Shown in pieces: positions 43,168 through 52,725 of a stretch of 64,000 nt of DNA (position 1 is its first letter; each line of letters opens with the position of its first letter). A program made the translations under genes and the position numbers. Source of the stretch: Hahellaceae bacterium (GTDB taxonomy: Bacteria; Pseudomonadota; Gammaproteobacteria; Pseudomonadales; Oleiphilaceae); contig JACKOD010000004.1 in the NCBI GenBank assembly GCA_024234505.1, positions 465,001 to 529,000 of the forward strand. The letters run 5' to 3'. Under the pieces are notes generated by a model that saw nothing but the letters and a program-made list of their open reading frames with translations, searched no databases and was not told where the DNA came from.

Positions 43168-46017
43168 CTATCGCACTTCCTTGTTTAAAGATTTGTTGAG
43201 CGTCTTTTTCAGAAATTTGCCGGTGTATGAACGCTCGTTCAACGCCACTTCTTCTGGTGTTCCCCAGGCTATTATTTCTCCTCCTTTGTCTCCGCCTTCC
43301 GGGCCAAGATCTATTATCCAGTCTGCTGTTTTGATAACGTCCAGGTTGTGTTCTATTACTACAATCGTGTTTCCTTTATCTCTTAGGTGGTGGAGGACGG
43401 TCATTAGTTGTCTGATGTCTTCAAAGTGAAGTCCGGTAGTTGGTTCATCCAGGATGTAGATTGTTTTACCTGTGTCTCGTTTCGATAATTCTTTTGCGAG
43501 TTTTACTCGCTGAGCTTCCCCACCAGACAGTGTGACCGCTGATTGCCCAAGACGTATATAAGAAAGGCCGACGTCTATTAATGTTTGAAGTTTTCTTGCA
43601 ATAAAGGGCACGGCGTCAAAGAATTCGCGAGCATCTTCAATGGTCATTTCAAGAACGTCGTGAATGCTTTTGCCCTTAAATTTAATATCGAGCGTTTCCC
43701 GGTTATAGCGTTTCCCTTTACATATGTCACAGGGAACGTAAATGTCTGGCAAGAAATGCATTTCTACTTTTATTACGCCATCACCCTGGCAGGCTTCGCA
43801 GCGTCCCCCTTTTACATTGAAGCTGAAGCGCCCTGCTGCATATCCTCGGCTTCGGGACTCCTGTGTTCCGGCAAAAAGCTCGCGAATGGGAGTGAATAGT
43901 CCGGTATAGGTTGCAGGATTGGATCTTGGTGTACGACCAATCGGGCTTTGGTCGATATCTATGACTTTGTCAAAATGATTTAGTCCGGTAATTTTATCGT
44001 ATGGGGCGGGCGTTAGGGTCGTCGCTTTATTCAGTTGTGTGCTCGCAATCGGGAAAAGCGTGGCATTGATCAGCGTGGATTTTCCAGATCCGGAGACGCC
44101 GGTAACGCAGGTGAATAGCCCTACTGGAATTTCAAGGGTTACCGACTTAAGGTTGTTGCCTCTCGCTCCTTCGAGTGTAAGGCTTGAATCTGGTGTGGCC
44201 TGGGTTCGCTTTGGGGGGATTTCTATTTCGCGTCGGCCAGCCAGGTATTGTCCTGTGAGTGACTCTGTTGAGTTCATAATATCGGCAGGACTGCCTTGGG
44301 CAATGATTTCTCCGCCATGTACACCCGCACCTGGGCCAATGTCAATCACGTGATCGGCGAGAAGTATCGCGTCTTCGTCGTGTTCTACAACAATTACGGT
44401 GTTTCCAAGATCTCTTAGGTGTGTCAGCGTGGAGAGTAGCCGATCATTGTCGCGCTGATGGAGGCCAATGGATGGTTCGTCCAATATATACATGACACCT
44501 ACCAAACCCGCACCAATTTGTGATGCCAGGCGGATGCGTTGCGCTTCTCCTCCGGAAAGTGTGTCGGCACTTCTGTCCAGCGTTAAGTACTCTAGCCCAA
44601 CATTGACCAGAAATTGGAGTCTCAGTCGGATTTCCTTCAGGATCTTTTCGGCAATTTCACCTTTCACGCCTGGCAGATGAATATTCGTAAAGTATTCGTG
44701 GGCTTTGCCAACAGGGAGAGTCGTGATATAGGGAAGATTTTTGTCTTCAATGAAAACATGCCTTGAAGACCTTTTAAGTCTAGAGCCCTTGCAGTCAGGG
44801 CAGCACTGGTTTGTCTGATACCTTGAGAGTTCTTCACGAATGGTTTGTGAGTCGGTTTCTCGGTAGCGTCGTTCAATATTTGGAATGACGCCCTCAAAAG
44901 GGTGGCTGCGGTGCATGATGTCGCCACGTGTATTGACGTACTTGAACGGAATGGCTTCCTGGCCGGTGCCATACAAAATCCGGTTTCTGAATTTTTCCGG
45001 GAGGTCATGAAATGGTTGGTCAATATTTACGCCGTAGTGCTCGGCCAGACTGGAGAGTAGTTGAAAATAGTATACAGTTCGACGATCCCAGCCTCGAATT
45101 GCGCCTTCCGCCAGAGATAAGCTGTCATTTTGAACGAGTTTGGCGGGGTCAAAAAATTGTTTTACCCCTAAGCCGTCACAAGAGCTGCAGGCGCCAGCGG
45201 GATTGTTAAATGAAAATTGTCTCGGTTCCAGTTCACTGATGGCGTAACCGCAGTGGGGGCATGCGAAACGGGAAGAGAAAAGGGTTTCTTCTCCGGGCTC
45301 ATTTTCCATGGGAGAGAGAATGGCGATGCCTTCGGACAGGTTAAGGCAGGTCTCCAGTGATTCGGCTAGGCGCTGAGCGAGATCTTCTCGAATCTTAAAA
45401 CGGTCAATGACGACATCGATGCTGTGTTTCTTGTTTTTTTCCAGCTTGGGTGTGTCGTCAAGGTCGACGATAATGTTGTCAATTCTGACTCGTACAAACC
45501 CCTGGGCTTTCAGGTCTTGAATGACGTGAAGGTGTTCTCCCTTGCGATCCTTGATGACCGGTGCAAGCAGCATGTGTTTGCTGCCTTCCGGAAGCGATAG
45601 AATTTGATCCACCATTTGGCTAATGGTTTGTGCTGCAAGCGGCAGATCGTGATCCGGGCAGCGAGGATCTCCTGCTCGTGCAAATAGAAGGCGGAGATAA
45701 TCATAAATCTCGGTGATGGTGCCGACTGTAGAGCGAGGGTTATGTGAGGTTGATTTTTGCTCAATTGAAATGGCGGGTGACAGTCCTTCGATATGGTCAA
45801 CGTCAGGTTTCTCCATCATCGATAGAAACTGGCGAGCATAAGTGGACAAAGATTCAACATAGCGACGCTGGCCTTCCGCGTAGAGCGTATCGAACGCAAG
45901 CGATGACTTTCCCGAACCGGATAGACCGGTTATTACAACCAGTTTGTCGCGGGGAATGTCGAGATCAATATTCTTCAGGTTGTGCGTTCGCGCGCCCCGT
46001 ACAGTAATTTTGTCCAT
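43168..46017 (-). CDS. uvrA: Excinuclease ABC subunit A
   Basis: UvrA finds bulky DNA lesions and loads UvrB in nucleotide excision repair. The 949-residue protein has two ABC ATPase modules: Walker A GLSGSGKSS (about 31-39) and GVSGSGKST (about 640), and two signature sequences LSGGEAQR. Zinc sites are CPHCGYAI..CSSCDG and CEACQGDGVIKVE..CDICKGK. The gene converges on rplQ. On the minus strand a TATAAT lies about 40 bases upstream of the start. Confidence 0.98.
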   Translation of the reverse strand: MDKITVRGARTHNLKNIDLDIPRDKLVVITGLSGSGKSSLAFDTLYAEGQRRYVESLSTYARQFLSMMEKPDVDHIEGLSPAISIEQKSTSHNPRSTVGTITEIYDYLRLLFARAGDPRCPDHDLPLAAQTISQMVDQILSLPEGSKHMLLAPVIKDRKGEHLHVIQDLKAQGFVRVRIDNIIVDLDDTPKLEKNKKHSIDVVIDRFKIREDLAQRLAESLETCLNLSEGIAILSPMENEPGEETLFSSRFACPHCGYAISELEPRQFSFNNPAGACSSCDGLGVKQFFDPAKLVQNDSLSLAEGAIRGWDRRTVYYFQLLSSLAEHYGVNIDQPFHDLPEKFRNRILYGTGQEAIPFKYVNTRGDIMHRSHPFEGVIPNIERRYRETDSQTIREELSRYQTNQCCPDCKGSRLKRSSRHVFIEDKNLPYITTLPVGKAHEYFTNIHLPGVKGEIAEKILKEIRLRLQFLVNVGLEYLTLDRSADTLSGGEAQRIRLASQIGAGLVGVMYILDEPSIGLHQRDNDRLLSTLTHLRDLGNTVIVVEHDEDAILLADHVIDIGPGAGVHGGEIIAQGSPADIMNSTESLTGQYLAGRREIEIPPKRTQATPDSSLTLEGARGNNLKSVTLEIPVGLFTCVTGVSGSGKSTLINATLFPIASTQLNKATTLTPAPYDKITGLNHFDKVIDIDQSPIGRTPRSNPATYTGLFTPIRELFAGTQESRSRGYAAGRFSFNVKGGRCEACQGDGVIKVEMHFLPDIYVPCDICKGKRYNRETLDIKFKGKSIHDVLEMTIEDAREFFDAVPFIARKLQTLIDVGLSYIRLGQSAVTLSGGEAQRVKLAKELSKRDTGKTIYILDEPTTGLHFEDIRQLMTVLHHLRDKGNTIVVIEHNLDVIKTADWIIDLGPEGGDKGGEIIAWGTPEEVALNERSYTGKFLKKTLNKSLNKEVR

Positions 46018-46056
46018 AGTTACTTATGTTCGCCATTTGTTAAAAATTAACATTGC

Positions 46057-46086
46057 ATTATACGGGTAGAGCGGGGTTTGTCTCAA
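46057..46086 (-). promoter_or_regulatory. Candidate uvrA promoter
   Basis: On the minus strand TTGAGA (46086-46081) and TATAAT (46062-46057) are 18 bases apart, 40 bases before the uvrA ATG. I see no LexA box (CTGT-N8-ACAG) overlapping it. Confidence 0.55.
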
Positions 46087-46140
46087 AGGTGATTGCGGTT
46101 CTTGCAGTTAAGCTTTTTGTCTGCATGTGTAAAGTGGATC

Positions 46141-46149
46141 TGCTACAAT
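46141..46149 (+). promoter_or_regulatory. Candidate extended -10 promoter of the MFS gene
   Basis: TGC precedes TACAAT (46144-46149), an extended -10 pattern, about 38 bases before the start codon. There is no good -35. Confidence 0.45.
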
Positions 46150-46187
46150 CCGTGGCCTTGTTTACTGTACTGAGGTGTGGGTTAGAC

Positions 46188-47555
46188 ATGACCGGAAGTG
46201 AGCGACGTTCGGTATTTTCATTGGCGTTACTGTATTCAATGAGAATGCTTGGTTTATTTATGGTGCTGCCTGTTTTTATGTTGCTTGGGCAAGATCTTGA
46301 TGGGGCTACACCGCAATTGATAGGTATGGCGATGGGCGCCTACGGGCTCAGCCAGGCGTTTTTACAAATTCCTTTTGGCATGCTGTCTGATCGTGTAGGG
46401 CGTAAGCCTATGATTCTGCTCGGGCTGGCCTTGTTTTGTTTGGGGAGCTTGCTTGCGGGACACGCGGATTCTATTTATGGCGTGATCGCGGGTCGTCTTT
46501 TGCAGGGCGCAGGTGCGATAGCCAGTGTGTTAATGGCATTACTTACCGATCTCACAACGGAAGAGAACCGTACCAAGGCGATGGCGGCTATTGGTATGTC
46601 CATTGGTGTTTCATTTTCGGTTGCGCTCGTACTCGGGCCTGTGATTGGGGGGATGTTCGGGTTGTCCGGGATTTTCTATACCACTGCATTTTTGGCACTT
46701 GTTGGCGTATTCATTGTTCTGGCCTGGGTACCCACTCCCGTCACCCGGAAGCGTCACCGTGATACCTTGCTGGTGCGAAAAGAGTTGGGCGGGGCGCTGA
46801 GCAATCCTCACCTATTGCGCCTGAATAGTGGTATTTTCTTTCTGCATATGATTCTGACCGCGACCTTTGTGGCTGTTCCTCTGTCGCTGGCTGAGCGTGT
46901 GGGATTGGATAAATCTCAGCACTGGTGGTTCTATTTGAGCGTAATGGTGACGGCGTTTTTTTCCATGGTGCCTTTTATCATTATTGGTGAGAAGCGGCGT
47001 AAGATGAAGCCCGTGTTTGTGGGGGCCGTGGCATTACTGACATTTTCTATGATGCTTGCTCAGTGGGGGCAAAGCGGGTTGATGCGGTTCTGGGGAGCAC
47101 TGTTTCTCTTTTTTATGGCCTTCAATCTACTTGAAGCGACCTTGCCTTCGCTTGTCAGTAAGCAGTCTCCGGCTGGTGCCAAAGGTACCGCGATGGGCAT
47201 CTATTCAACGTCGCAGTTTTTAGGGGCATTTGTGGGGGGCTCGATGGGGGGGTATATTCTTTCCCACTGGGGGCTGGATGTGATCTACTTGATAATTGCC
47301 GGTGTTGGCCTTGTTTGGTTGTTTATTGCGGCATCGATGCAGTCGCCCAGTTATAGCACGAGTATGTTGCTTAACATTGGGTGTGTTGTAGATTCGGTTG
47401 CGGCAGGTCGTTTGTCTGAGGCGCTATTGGCGGTCGGAGGCGTTGAAGATGTCGTTGTTCTGCCTGAAGAGGGGATGGCTTATCTTAAAGTGGACAAGGC
47501 TCATTTGGATGAAAATGCGCTGTCGGCCTATGGCAAGTTGACCGTGGCTGCATAG
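46188..47555 (+). CDS. MFS transporter with YajR-like C-terminal domain
   Basis: This is a 455-residue major facilitator superfamily transporter; the substrate is unknown. About twelve hydrophobic segments span residues 8-385. The MFS motif A appears as GMLSDRVGRKPMILLG. After the last helix, residues about 390-455 form a soluble domain (LLNIGCVVDSVAAGRL..VEDVVVLPEEGMAYLKVD) like the ferredoxin-fold YAM domain of E. coli YajR. I chose ATG 46188 because the family N terminus begins there (TGSERRSVFSLALLYSMRML); an in-frame ATG at 46053 would add 45 residues. uvrA-MFS-ssb is the Pseudomonas order. Confidence 0.88.
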   Translation: MTGSERRSVFSLALLYSMRMLGLFMVLPVFMLLGQDLDGATPQLIGMAMGAYGLSQAFLQIPFGMLSDRVGRKPMILLGLALFCLGSLLAGHADSIYGVIAGRLLQGAGAIASVLMALLTDLTTEENRTKAMAAIGMSIGVSFSVALVLGPVIGGMFGLSGIFYTTAFLALVGVFIVLAWVPTPVTRKRHRDTLLVRKELGGALSNPHLLRLNSGIFFLHMILTATFVAVPLSLAERVGLDKSQHWWFYLSVMVTAFFSMVPFIIIGEKRRKMKPVFVGAVALLTFSMMLAQWGQSGLMRFWGALFLFFMAFNLLEATLPSLVSKQSPAGAKGTAMGIYSTSQFLGAFVGGSMGGYILSHWGLDVIYLIIAGVGLVWLFIAASMQSPSYSTSMLLNIGCVVDSVAAGRLSEALLAVGGVEDVVVLPEEGMAYLKVDKAHLDENALSAYGKLTVAA

Positions 47556-47638
47556 ATTTAATGTGATGATTTTCGTACCGTGCAGGGTGTTTTTTAGCGG
47601 GCGTTAGGGTCGAAAAAGTAAAAGGTGGAGATTGAAGT

Positions 47639-48211
47639 ATGGCAAAAGGTATTAACAAAGTAATTTTGATTGGTAATCTGGGAAGCGATCCTGACACGCG
47701 ATATACACCGCAGGGCAGTGCCATTACCAATTTGAATGTGGCGACGGACGAAAGTTACAAAGATAAAAACACCGGACAGATGGTTCCGCGAACCGAGTGG
47801 CACCGGGTGGTCATGTTCAACCGACTGGCAGAGATTGCAAAGGAATATTTGCGAAAAGGTTCCAAGGTTTATCTGGAAGGACGTTTGCAGACTCGTAAGT
47901 GGCAGGATCAGAACGGGATCGACCGTTATACCACCGAGATCGTCGCCAATGAAATGCAAATGCTGGATTCTCGTGCAGGAGGCGGTTCTGGTGCAGGTGC
48001 AGGTTACGATTCTGGTGCACAAGGCGGTGCGCCTAATTATGGTAACGCAGCGCAGATGATGAATAACGAGGCGGCACCAAGACAGGCTCCACGTCAGAAT
48101 TATGCAAATTCGGCTCCTAATCAGGGATATGGCCAGCCGCCGGCTCAGTCTTATACTCCGCCTCCCATGCCAGAACAGGATATGGGGCTGGATGACGATA
48201 TTCCTTTTTGA
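47639..48211 (+). CDS. ssb: Single-stranded DNA-binding protein
   Basis: SSB coats single-stranded DNA in replication and repair. The 190-residue protein has the OB fold (about residues 1-112: INKVILIGNLGSDPDTRYTP, TEWHRVVMFNRLAEIA, GSKVYLEGRLQTRKW), a Gly/Gln/Ala/Pro-rich linker and the acidic C-terminal tip GLDDDIPF that docks partner proteins. I see no LexA box in the 83-base gap before it. Confidence 0.97.
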   Translation: MAKGINKVILIGNLGSDPDTRYTPQGSAITNLNVATDESYKDKNTGQMVPRTEWHRVVMFNRLAEIAKEYLRKGSKVYLEGRLQTRKWQDQNGIDRYTTEIVANEMQMLDSRAGGGSGAGAGYDSGAQGGAPNYGNAAQMMNNEAAPRQAPRQNYANSAPNQGYGQPPAQSYTPPPMPEQDMGLDDDIPF

Positions 48212-48260
48212 ATGTCGGGTAGTTTATAGCCGCCTCAAGGATGAGTGAGGGTGAAATTAA

Positions 48261-48286
48261 AAGGGTGTCGATGACACCCTTTTTTT
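48261..48286 (+). terminator. ssb terminator
   Basis: aagggtgtc (48261-48269) and gacaccctt (48273-48281) form a perfect stem with a three-base loop followed by a T run, 49 bases after ssb. It separates ssb from the msh operon. Confidence 0.92.
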
Positions 48287-48356
48287 GTAAAAGAATCTGT
48301 CAAACAGTAAGTTAGTCAACTATTCTCATTTAAGTCGTTAGATTTGTGTTGGATGT

Positions 48357-49292
48357 ATGGGGGTTCATTTGCGCTGGTTTCGTCAAAAACGCATGTCGGG
48401 CATGGTCGGTGTGGAAATTCGCCCCGATATGATTGGTCTGGCGTGGGCGAAACGAAATCGTACCTCGTCACAGTTGGAGCTCGTGGGCTTGTCCGGACAG
48501 TCTGCGAGTGCCGCACAGCGTAAAACCGTGCTGGGCGAGATGGTAACCTCTGCCGCCTTAAAGGGGGCGCATTGTAATCTGGTTTTGCCTCCGGATCAGT
48601 ATCAGATGTTTCAAATTGAACGTCCAGCGGTTGAGGAGAGTGAACTGGCTGATGCCTTGCGTTGGAAAGTTAAGGATCTGATTGATTATCCGGTGGATGA
48701 CGCGGTGATCGATGCGTTCTCATTTCCTGCCGATGCCGTTCGTGGAAGGACCCCGTTACTGAATGTTATATGCGCACGCAAGGCAATGTTGATGGATCAG
48801 ATCAATCTTCTCAAGGAGGTTGGTCTCACTGTGCATAGTATTGATATTTCTGAGCTTGTATTGAGAAATATTGCGATGAGATTTGATCCTGACGCAAAAG
48901 GTATCGCGTTGTTGTATTTGCGGGGATCGCAAGGGATGGTGCTCATGTGTAAGGGCGATACCTTGTATTTTTATCGGCGCGTAGAGTTTGACGTTGAGGC
49001 ATTAAATGATTTGTCTCGCCAGGAAGAGTTGGTGCAGCAACTCGCATTACAGGTTCAGCGTTCGTTGGATTACTACGAAAGCCAGATGGGGCAGATTCCT
49101 CCCGCGCAACTGATACTCTTCAAGGTTTCGGATGAAGTTGCATTAGGGCTTCAATTAGGAAGCTATCTCGCCGTGAAGGTCAGAGAGCTTGATCAGTCAG
49201 AGTTATTGGCAGACAGTGTAGAAATTAATGTCAGCTTGAATGACGGGCTGATTGCTATCGGGGCGGCGTTGCGTCAGGAGCTGTCGTCGTGA
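48357..49292 (+). CDS. mshI: MSHA biogenesis protein MshI (PilM-like)
   Basis: MshI is a cytoplasmic actin-fold protein equivalent to PilM/GspL that links the pilus inner-membrane platform to the ATPase. The 311-residue protein has VGVEIRPDMIGLAWAK near the N terminus, the LPPDQYQMFQIERPAV segment and ADALRWKVKDLIDYPVDDAVIDAF, typical of the family. It is the first gene of the msh operon, 71 bases after the ssb terminator. The ribosome-binding site is weak; ATG 48393 is a possible alternative start. Confidence 0.88.
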   Translation: MGVHLRWFRQKRMSGMVGVEIRPDMIGLAWAKRNRTSSQLELVGLSGQSASAAQRKTVLGEMVTSAALKGAHCNLVLPPDQYQMFQIERPAVEESELADALRWKVKDLIDYPVDDAVIDAFSFPADAVRGRTPLLNVICARKAMLMDQINLLKEVGLTVHSIDISELVLRNIAMRFDPDAKGIALLYLRGSQGMVLMCKGDTLYFYRRVEFDVEALNDLSRQEELVQQLALQVQRSLDYYESQMGQIPPAQLILFKVSDEVALGLQLGSYLAVKVRELDQSELLADSVEINVSLNDGLIAIGAALRQELSS

Positions 49293-49942
49293 TGCAGCAG
49301 ATTAATCTCTATACGGACGATCTGCGTCCCAGGCGAGATCCGCTGCCTTTGCCATTAATGTTGGGACTGGTGGTAGGGTTGTGTCTGGTTTTGGGCGCTA
49401 TTACTTTCTGGAAACAGCAGCAGTTACAAACGCTGGTGGCAAAAAGCGCACTTAAAGATAGTCAGAAGGCAACGATGGAGGTGCAAGTTACGGCGTTGGC
49501 AGAAAAAGTCGGGGCAATGCGCCGTGATGAATCGCTGGTGGCATTAAATGGCCGGCTGCGTGAGCGGGTTGAAATTCGAACGGAGTTGCTGAGAACCCTG
49601 GGGGGCGTTATTGCGGTGAATCCCTATCGATTTTCTGAGCTGATGTTAGGTTTCGCGCGACAAAAGCACGCACAGATATGGTTGACCCAATTTGGTTTTG
49701 GTTCGGGAGGACGGTATTTGCAATTTGCCGGAGTTGCGCTTGCGCCTGAGGCGGTACCGGAATATTTGCAGCAGTTAAGATCGGAAGTAAGTTTTGGCGG
49801 TCGCGATTTTCAGTTGTTTTCGTTGCAGGAAGATCTGAATACAGGGACTCCGGGGTTGCGGTTTAATATCGCTTCGGGGCCGAATGTTGACCTGATGCCG
49901 GGGTCTAATCCGATGTCACCTGCACAACCGTCAGGACAGTAG
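49292..49942 (+). CDS. MSHA biogenesis protein, PilN-like (MshI2)
   Basis: This 216-residue bitopic inner-membrane protein resembles PilN. It begins MQQINLYTDDLRPRRDPLP, the PilN-type N terminus that binds PilM, followed by a TM segment (about 21-41) and a coiled coil (about 45-85), then a ferredoxin-like periplasmic part. ATG 49292 overlaps the mshI stop by one base (TGATG); GTG 49289 is also possible. Confidence 0.86.
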   Translation: MQQINLYTDDLRPRRDPLPLPLMLGLVVGLCLVLGAITFWKQQQLQTLVAKSALKDSQKATMEVQVTALAEKVGAMRRDESLVALNGRLRERVEIRTELLRTLGGVIAVNPYRFSELMLGFARQKHAQIWLTQFGFGSGGRYLQFAGVALAPEAVPEYLQQLRSEVSFGGRDFQLFSLQEDLNTGTPGLRFNIASGPNVDLMPGSNPMSPAQPSGQ

Positions 49943-49944
49943 AG

Positions 49945-50631
49945 ATGAAAGCATTGTGGTTGTCGCTAAACGAGAAGTATCTTGCGCTTTCACTTCGAGA
50001 GCGAATGATCGTATTTAGCGCGTTAGTCATTCTTATCGTGTTCGGGTGGCTGACGTTTTACTTCGATGTGGTGGAAAAGAAGCAAGCGACGTTCAGGCAA
50101 AAGATAACAACCGTAGATGATGAAATCGCCCGTATGGCAACGCAGGTCGGCGAGTTGCAAACGCGACTCGACAATGACCCCAACCTGATTCTAAAGTCGG
50201 AACAGCGCCAGCTGAATGCACAGTTAGATGCATTGAATGCTGATATTGAGTCGCGGTTAAGTGGGTTATTGGCTCCCGAGCAAATGCTGGATGCACTGCG
50301 GAAAACGATATCAGCACAGACCACAGTGCGCCTGCTGGGTGTGCGTAATTTGCCTGCCGCGCCCTATCAGCTGGTCAATCCAAAGCGCGCAGAAATGCAG
50401 GCGGCGGAATCTGGGCATGAAGGTGATGAAAAGGCGGCAATCTATTCCCATCAAATGGAGGTCGTGCTGGAAGGTGATTATTTCTCAGTAGTGAGATATG
50501 TCCAGCAATTGGAAATGCAGAGCGGCTTCTATATGCAAAGTCTTGACTACGAAGTCATTGATTATCCAAAAGCGAAAGTGACACTACGGGTTTCTACGCT
50601 GAGTTTAGAGGAGGCCTGGATTGGTGTTTAA
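49945..50631 (+). CDS. mshJ: MSHA biogenesis protein MshJ (PilO/GspM-like)
   Basis: MshJ is an inner-membrane platform protein. The 228-residue protein has a short cytoplasmic start with SLRERMIVFSALVILIVFGW (TM about 20-42), a periplasmic coiled coil (about 45-110), and a C-terminal ferredoxin-like domain (HQMEVVLEGDYFSVVRYVQQ). It starts two bases after the PilN-like gene. Confidence 0.88.
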   Translation: MKALWLSLNEKYLALSLRERMIVFSALVILIVFGWLTFYFDVVEKKQATFRQKITTVDDEIARMATQVGELQTRLDNDPNLILKSEQRQLNAQLDALNADIESRLSGLLAPEQMLDALRKTISAQTTVRLLGVRNLPAAPYQLVNPKRAEMQAAESGHEGDEKAAIYSHQMEVVLEGDYFSVVRYVQQLEMQSGFYMQSLDYEVIDYPKAKVTLRVSTLSLEEAWIGV

Positions 50632-51007
50632 GGCCTCTTTTTATCGGATGTGTTTGTTGGTTGCGCTTGGCTTGATGTCGATTGGGGCACAAGCGCTTGA
50701 GCAGACAATAAATGCTGATTCTGTGGGGGGCAGACTAGATTTGCCTGATCCCACACAGCCTGCCGGTTGGAAAAAAAAGTCGCAAATGCAAGCCGCGAAA
50801 GTGGCCACTAAATTTACCTTGAATTATTTGCTTGTTAGCCCCTCAAGGCGCCAGGCCATTGTTAATGGTAAGAAAGTGTCGGTAGGGGACTGGGTTGATG
50901 GTGCCAGGGTGGCGGCAATCGCCGAGCATGAAGTGCATTTGCAAGTGGATGGAACCACGCGAGTATTACCATGGCGTACCGCGACATTTGGTAAGTCGGT
51001 ACGTTAG
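50624..51007 (+). CDS. mshK: MSHA biogenesis protein MshK (PilP-like)
   Basis: MshK is a periplasmic protein that probably links the platform to the secretin MshL. The 127-residue product has an N-terminal signal or anchor (MCLLVALGLMSIGAQA) and the motif LPDPTQPAGW, then a small beta domain (VGDWVDGARVAAIAEHEVHL) like PilP. GTG 50624 has gaggagg nine bases upstream; TTG 50621 is an alternative. The start overlaps the end of mshJ. Confidence 0.85.
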   Translation: MFKASFYRMCLLVALGLMSIGAQALEQTINADSVGGRLDLPDPTQPAGWKKKSQMQAAKVATKFTLNYLLVSPSRRQAIVNGKKVSVGDWVDGARVAAIAEHEVHLQVDGTTRVLPWRTATFGKSVR

Positions 51008-51034
51008 AGCGTTCAGGTCATCCGGAGTAAATGA

Positions 51035-52714
51035 ATGACATCTCGATTGGTCTTTTTAATGAGTCTGCTGTTGCTGGCCTCATGTTCAAATAATCAGCTG
51101 ATGCAGACACCGGCCTCGGTTTCTACTACCGGGGTTCAGCAAATCAATCAGGCGCTTGATGAATCTATTACGCGTAATGATTCTGCCAAGGCTCCTGACA
51201 TACCCTTGCCCCCGGGAGTGACGGCGGCGCTGTTACCTCCGATATCTGAATCCGGCGCTAAACCCGTGATTGAGCCCCGGTTTGATCTTGCGGTTGCGGA
51301 GGTTCCTGCGAGGGATTTCTTTAGCGGCTTGGTCAGTGGGTCTCAGTACAATGTTGTAGTGCACCCTGGGGTGACCGATAAAATTAGTCTGGAACTGAAA
51401 AATGTCACCGTGCCTGAAGTGATGACGCTGGTGCGTGACCTCTACAATATGGATATCCAGGTATCGGGGAAACTCTATAAGGTTTCCGCTCGTCAACTTC
51501 GCACCCAGGTTTTTCAGATTAATTATCTCAATATCAAGCGTAGCGGGGGCTCGGAAACCCGGGTCAGCTCCGGGCAAATCACCGGAGGGGGGGCGGCAGA
51601 TGCGACGGGGAATACTAATGCAGGGTCGTCAGGTTCTAGCAGTAGTCCTGGGGCCGCGCCTTCAACTCAGGTGGGAACCCGGATATCGACAACCAGTGAA
51701 GCTGATTTCTGGAGTCATCTTAATGAGACTTTAGGCATGTTGATTGGTGCGGGTGAAGGGCGCTCTGTCGTGTCTACACCGAATGCCGGCATTATCGTTG
51801 TCAGAGCGATGCCTGAAGAACTGTTGTCGGTAGAGGACTATCTGCGCCGTGCCGAGTTGATTATGCAACGGCAGGTGATTCTGGAAGCTAAAATTCTGGA
51901 AGTGGAGTTATCGGATAACTACAAACAAGGGGTGGATTGGACAGCACTGGAGTCCGGCGCATCGATTGATGCCAATGGTCTGCCTAAAAAACTCATTGGA
52001 CTGGATATGTCCGGAAAGGAAATTGTAGATGAGATTACTGGAGGGGTGTTTAGTGCCACTGTGAAAGTGGGGGATTTCTCTTCATTCATTCATTTACTGG
52101 GTCAGCAAGGCAACGTGCAGGTACTTTCGAGCCCACGCATTTCTACGGTTAACAATCAAAAAGCCGTTATCAAAGTGGGGAATGATGAGTACTTTGTTAC
52201 TGACATAGCCATTAGTGACAATAACGACACCAGTAACACTTCGACCGATGTGACTATTACCCCTTTCTTTAGTGGCATCGCGCTGGATGTTACGCCTCAA
52301 ATTGGTGATGACGGAAAGATTACCCTGCATGTGCATCCCACGATTAGCCAGGTTCAGGATCAACAGAAAATCATTTCTGTGGGAACGCGCGATCTCAACC
52401 TGCCACTGGCGTTCAGCTCTATCCGGGAAACAGACAGCATTATCAGCGCAAATGACGGCCAAATAGTGGTGATCGGGGGATTGATTCAGACGATCATTCG
52501 GGATGTGAACACCTCCGTACCGGTATTAGGTGATATTCCGCTGGTGGGTGAGCTGTTTAAGCAAAAGAACCAGAAGTCGGTTAAAAGTGAGCTGGTCATT
52601 CTGCTCCGCCCTTATGTCACCGGAAAAGAGGTCTATCAACGCGATCTCAGGGAAAGTCGTCAACGATTTGGCCATTACGAAGCGTTGTTGTCGAGTCCGA
52701 ACCAAAGCGAATAA
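51035..52714 (+). CDS. mshL: MSHA biogenesis protein MshL (secretin)
   Basis: MshL forms the outer-membrane pore for the pilus. The 559-residue protein has a lipoprotein signal with lipobox LASC (Cys17), an N0-like domain (about 83-150, with FSGLVSGSQYNVVVHPGV), a Ser/Gly-rich low-complexity segment (about 185-215), and the C-terminal secretin domain (QVLSSPRISTVNNQKAVIKV, then VPVLGDIPLVGELFK, the secretin hallmark). Confidence 0.95.
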   Translation: MTSRLVFLMSLLLLASCSNNQLMQTPASVSTTGVQQINQALDESITRNDSAKAPDIPLPPGVTAALLPPISESGAKPVIEPRFDLAVAEVPARDFFSGLVSGSQYNVVVHPGVTDKISLELKNVTVPEVMTLVRDLYNMDIQVSGKLYKVSARQLRTQVFQINYLNIKRSGGSETRVSSGQITGGGAADATGNTNAGSSGSSSSPGAAPSTQVGTRISTTSEADFWSHLNETLGMLIGAGEGRSVVSTPNAGIIVVRAMPEELLSVEDYLRRAELIMQRQVILEAKILEVELSDNYKQGVDWTALESGASIDANGLPKKLIGLDMSGKEIVDEITGGVFSATVKVGDFSSFIHLLGQQGNVQVLSSPRISTVNNQKAVIKVGNDEYFVTDIAISDNNDTSNTSTDVTITPFFSGIALDVTPQIGDDGKITLHVHPTISQVQDQQKIISVGTRDLNLPLAFSSIRETDSIISANDGQIVVIGGLIQTIIRDVNTSVPVLGDIPLVGELFKQKNQKSVKSELVILLRPYVTGKEVYQRDLRESRQRFGHYEALLSSPNQSE

Positions 52715-52725
52715 GGCGGGCATGT

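Noticed and set aside
46141..46187. LexA box between uvrA and the MFS gene
   Set aside because: The CTGT near 46164 is not followed eight bases later by ACAG.
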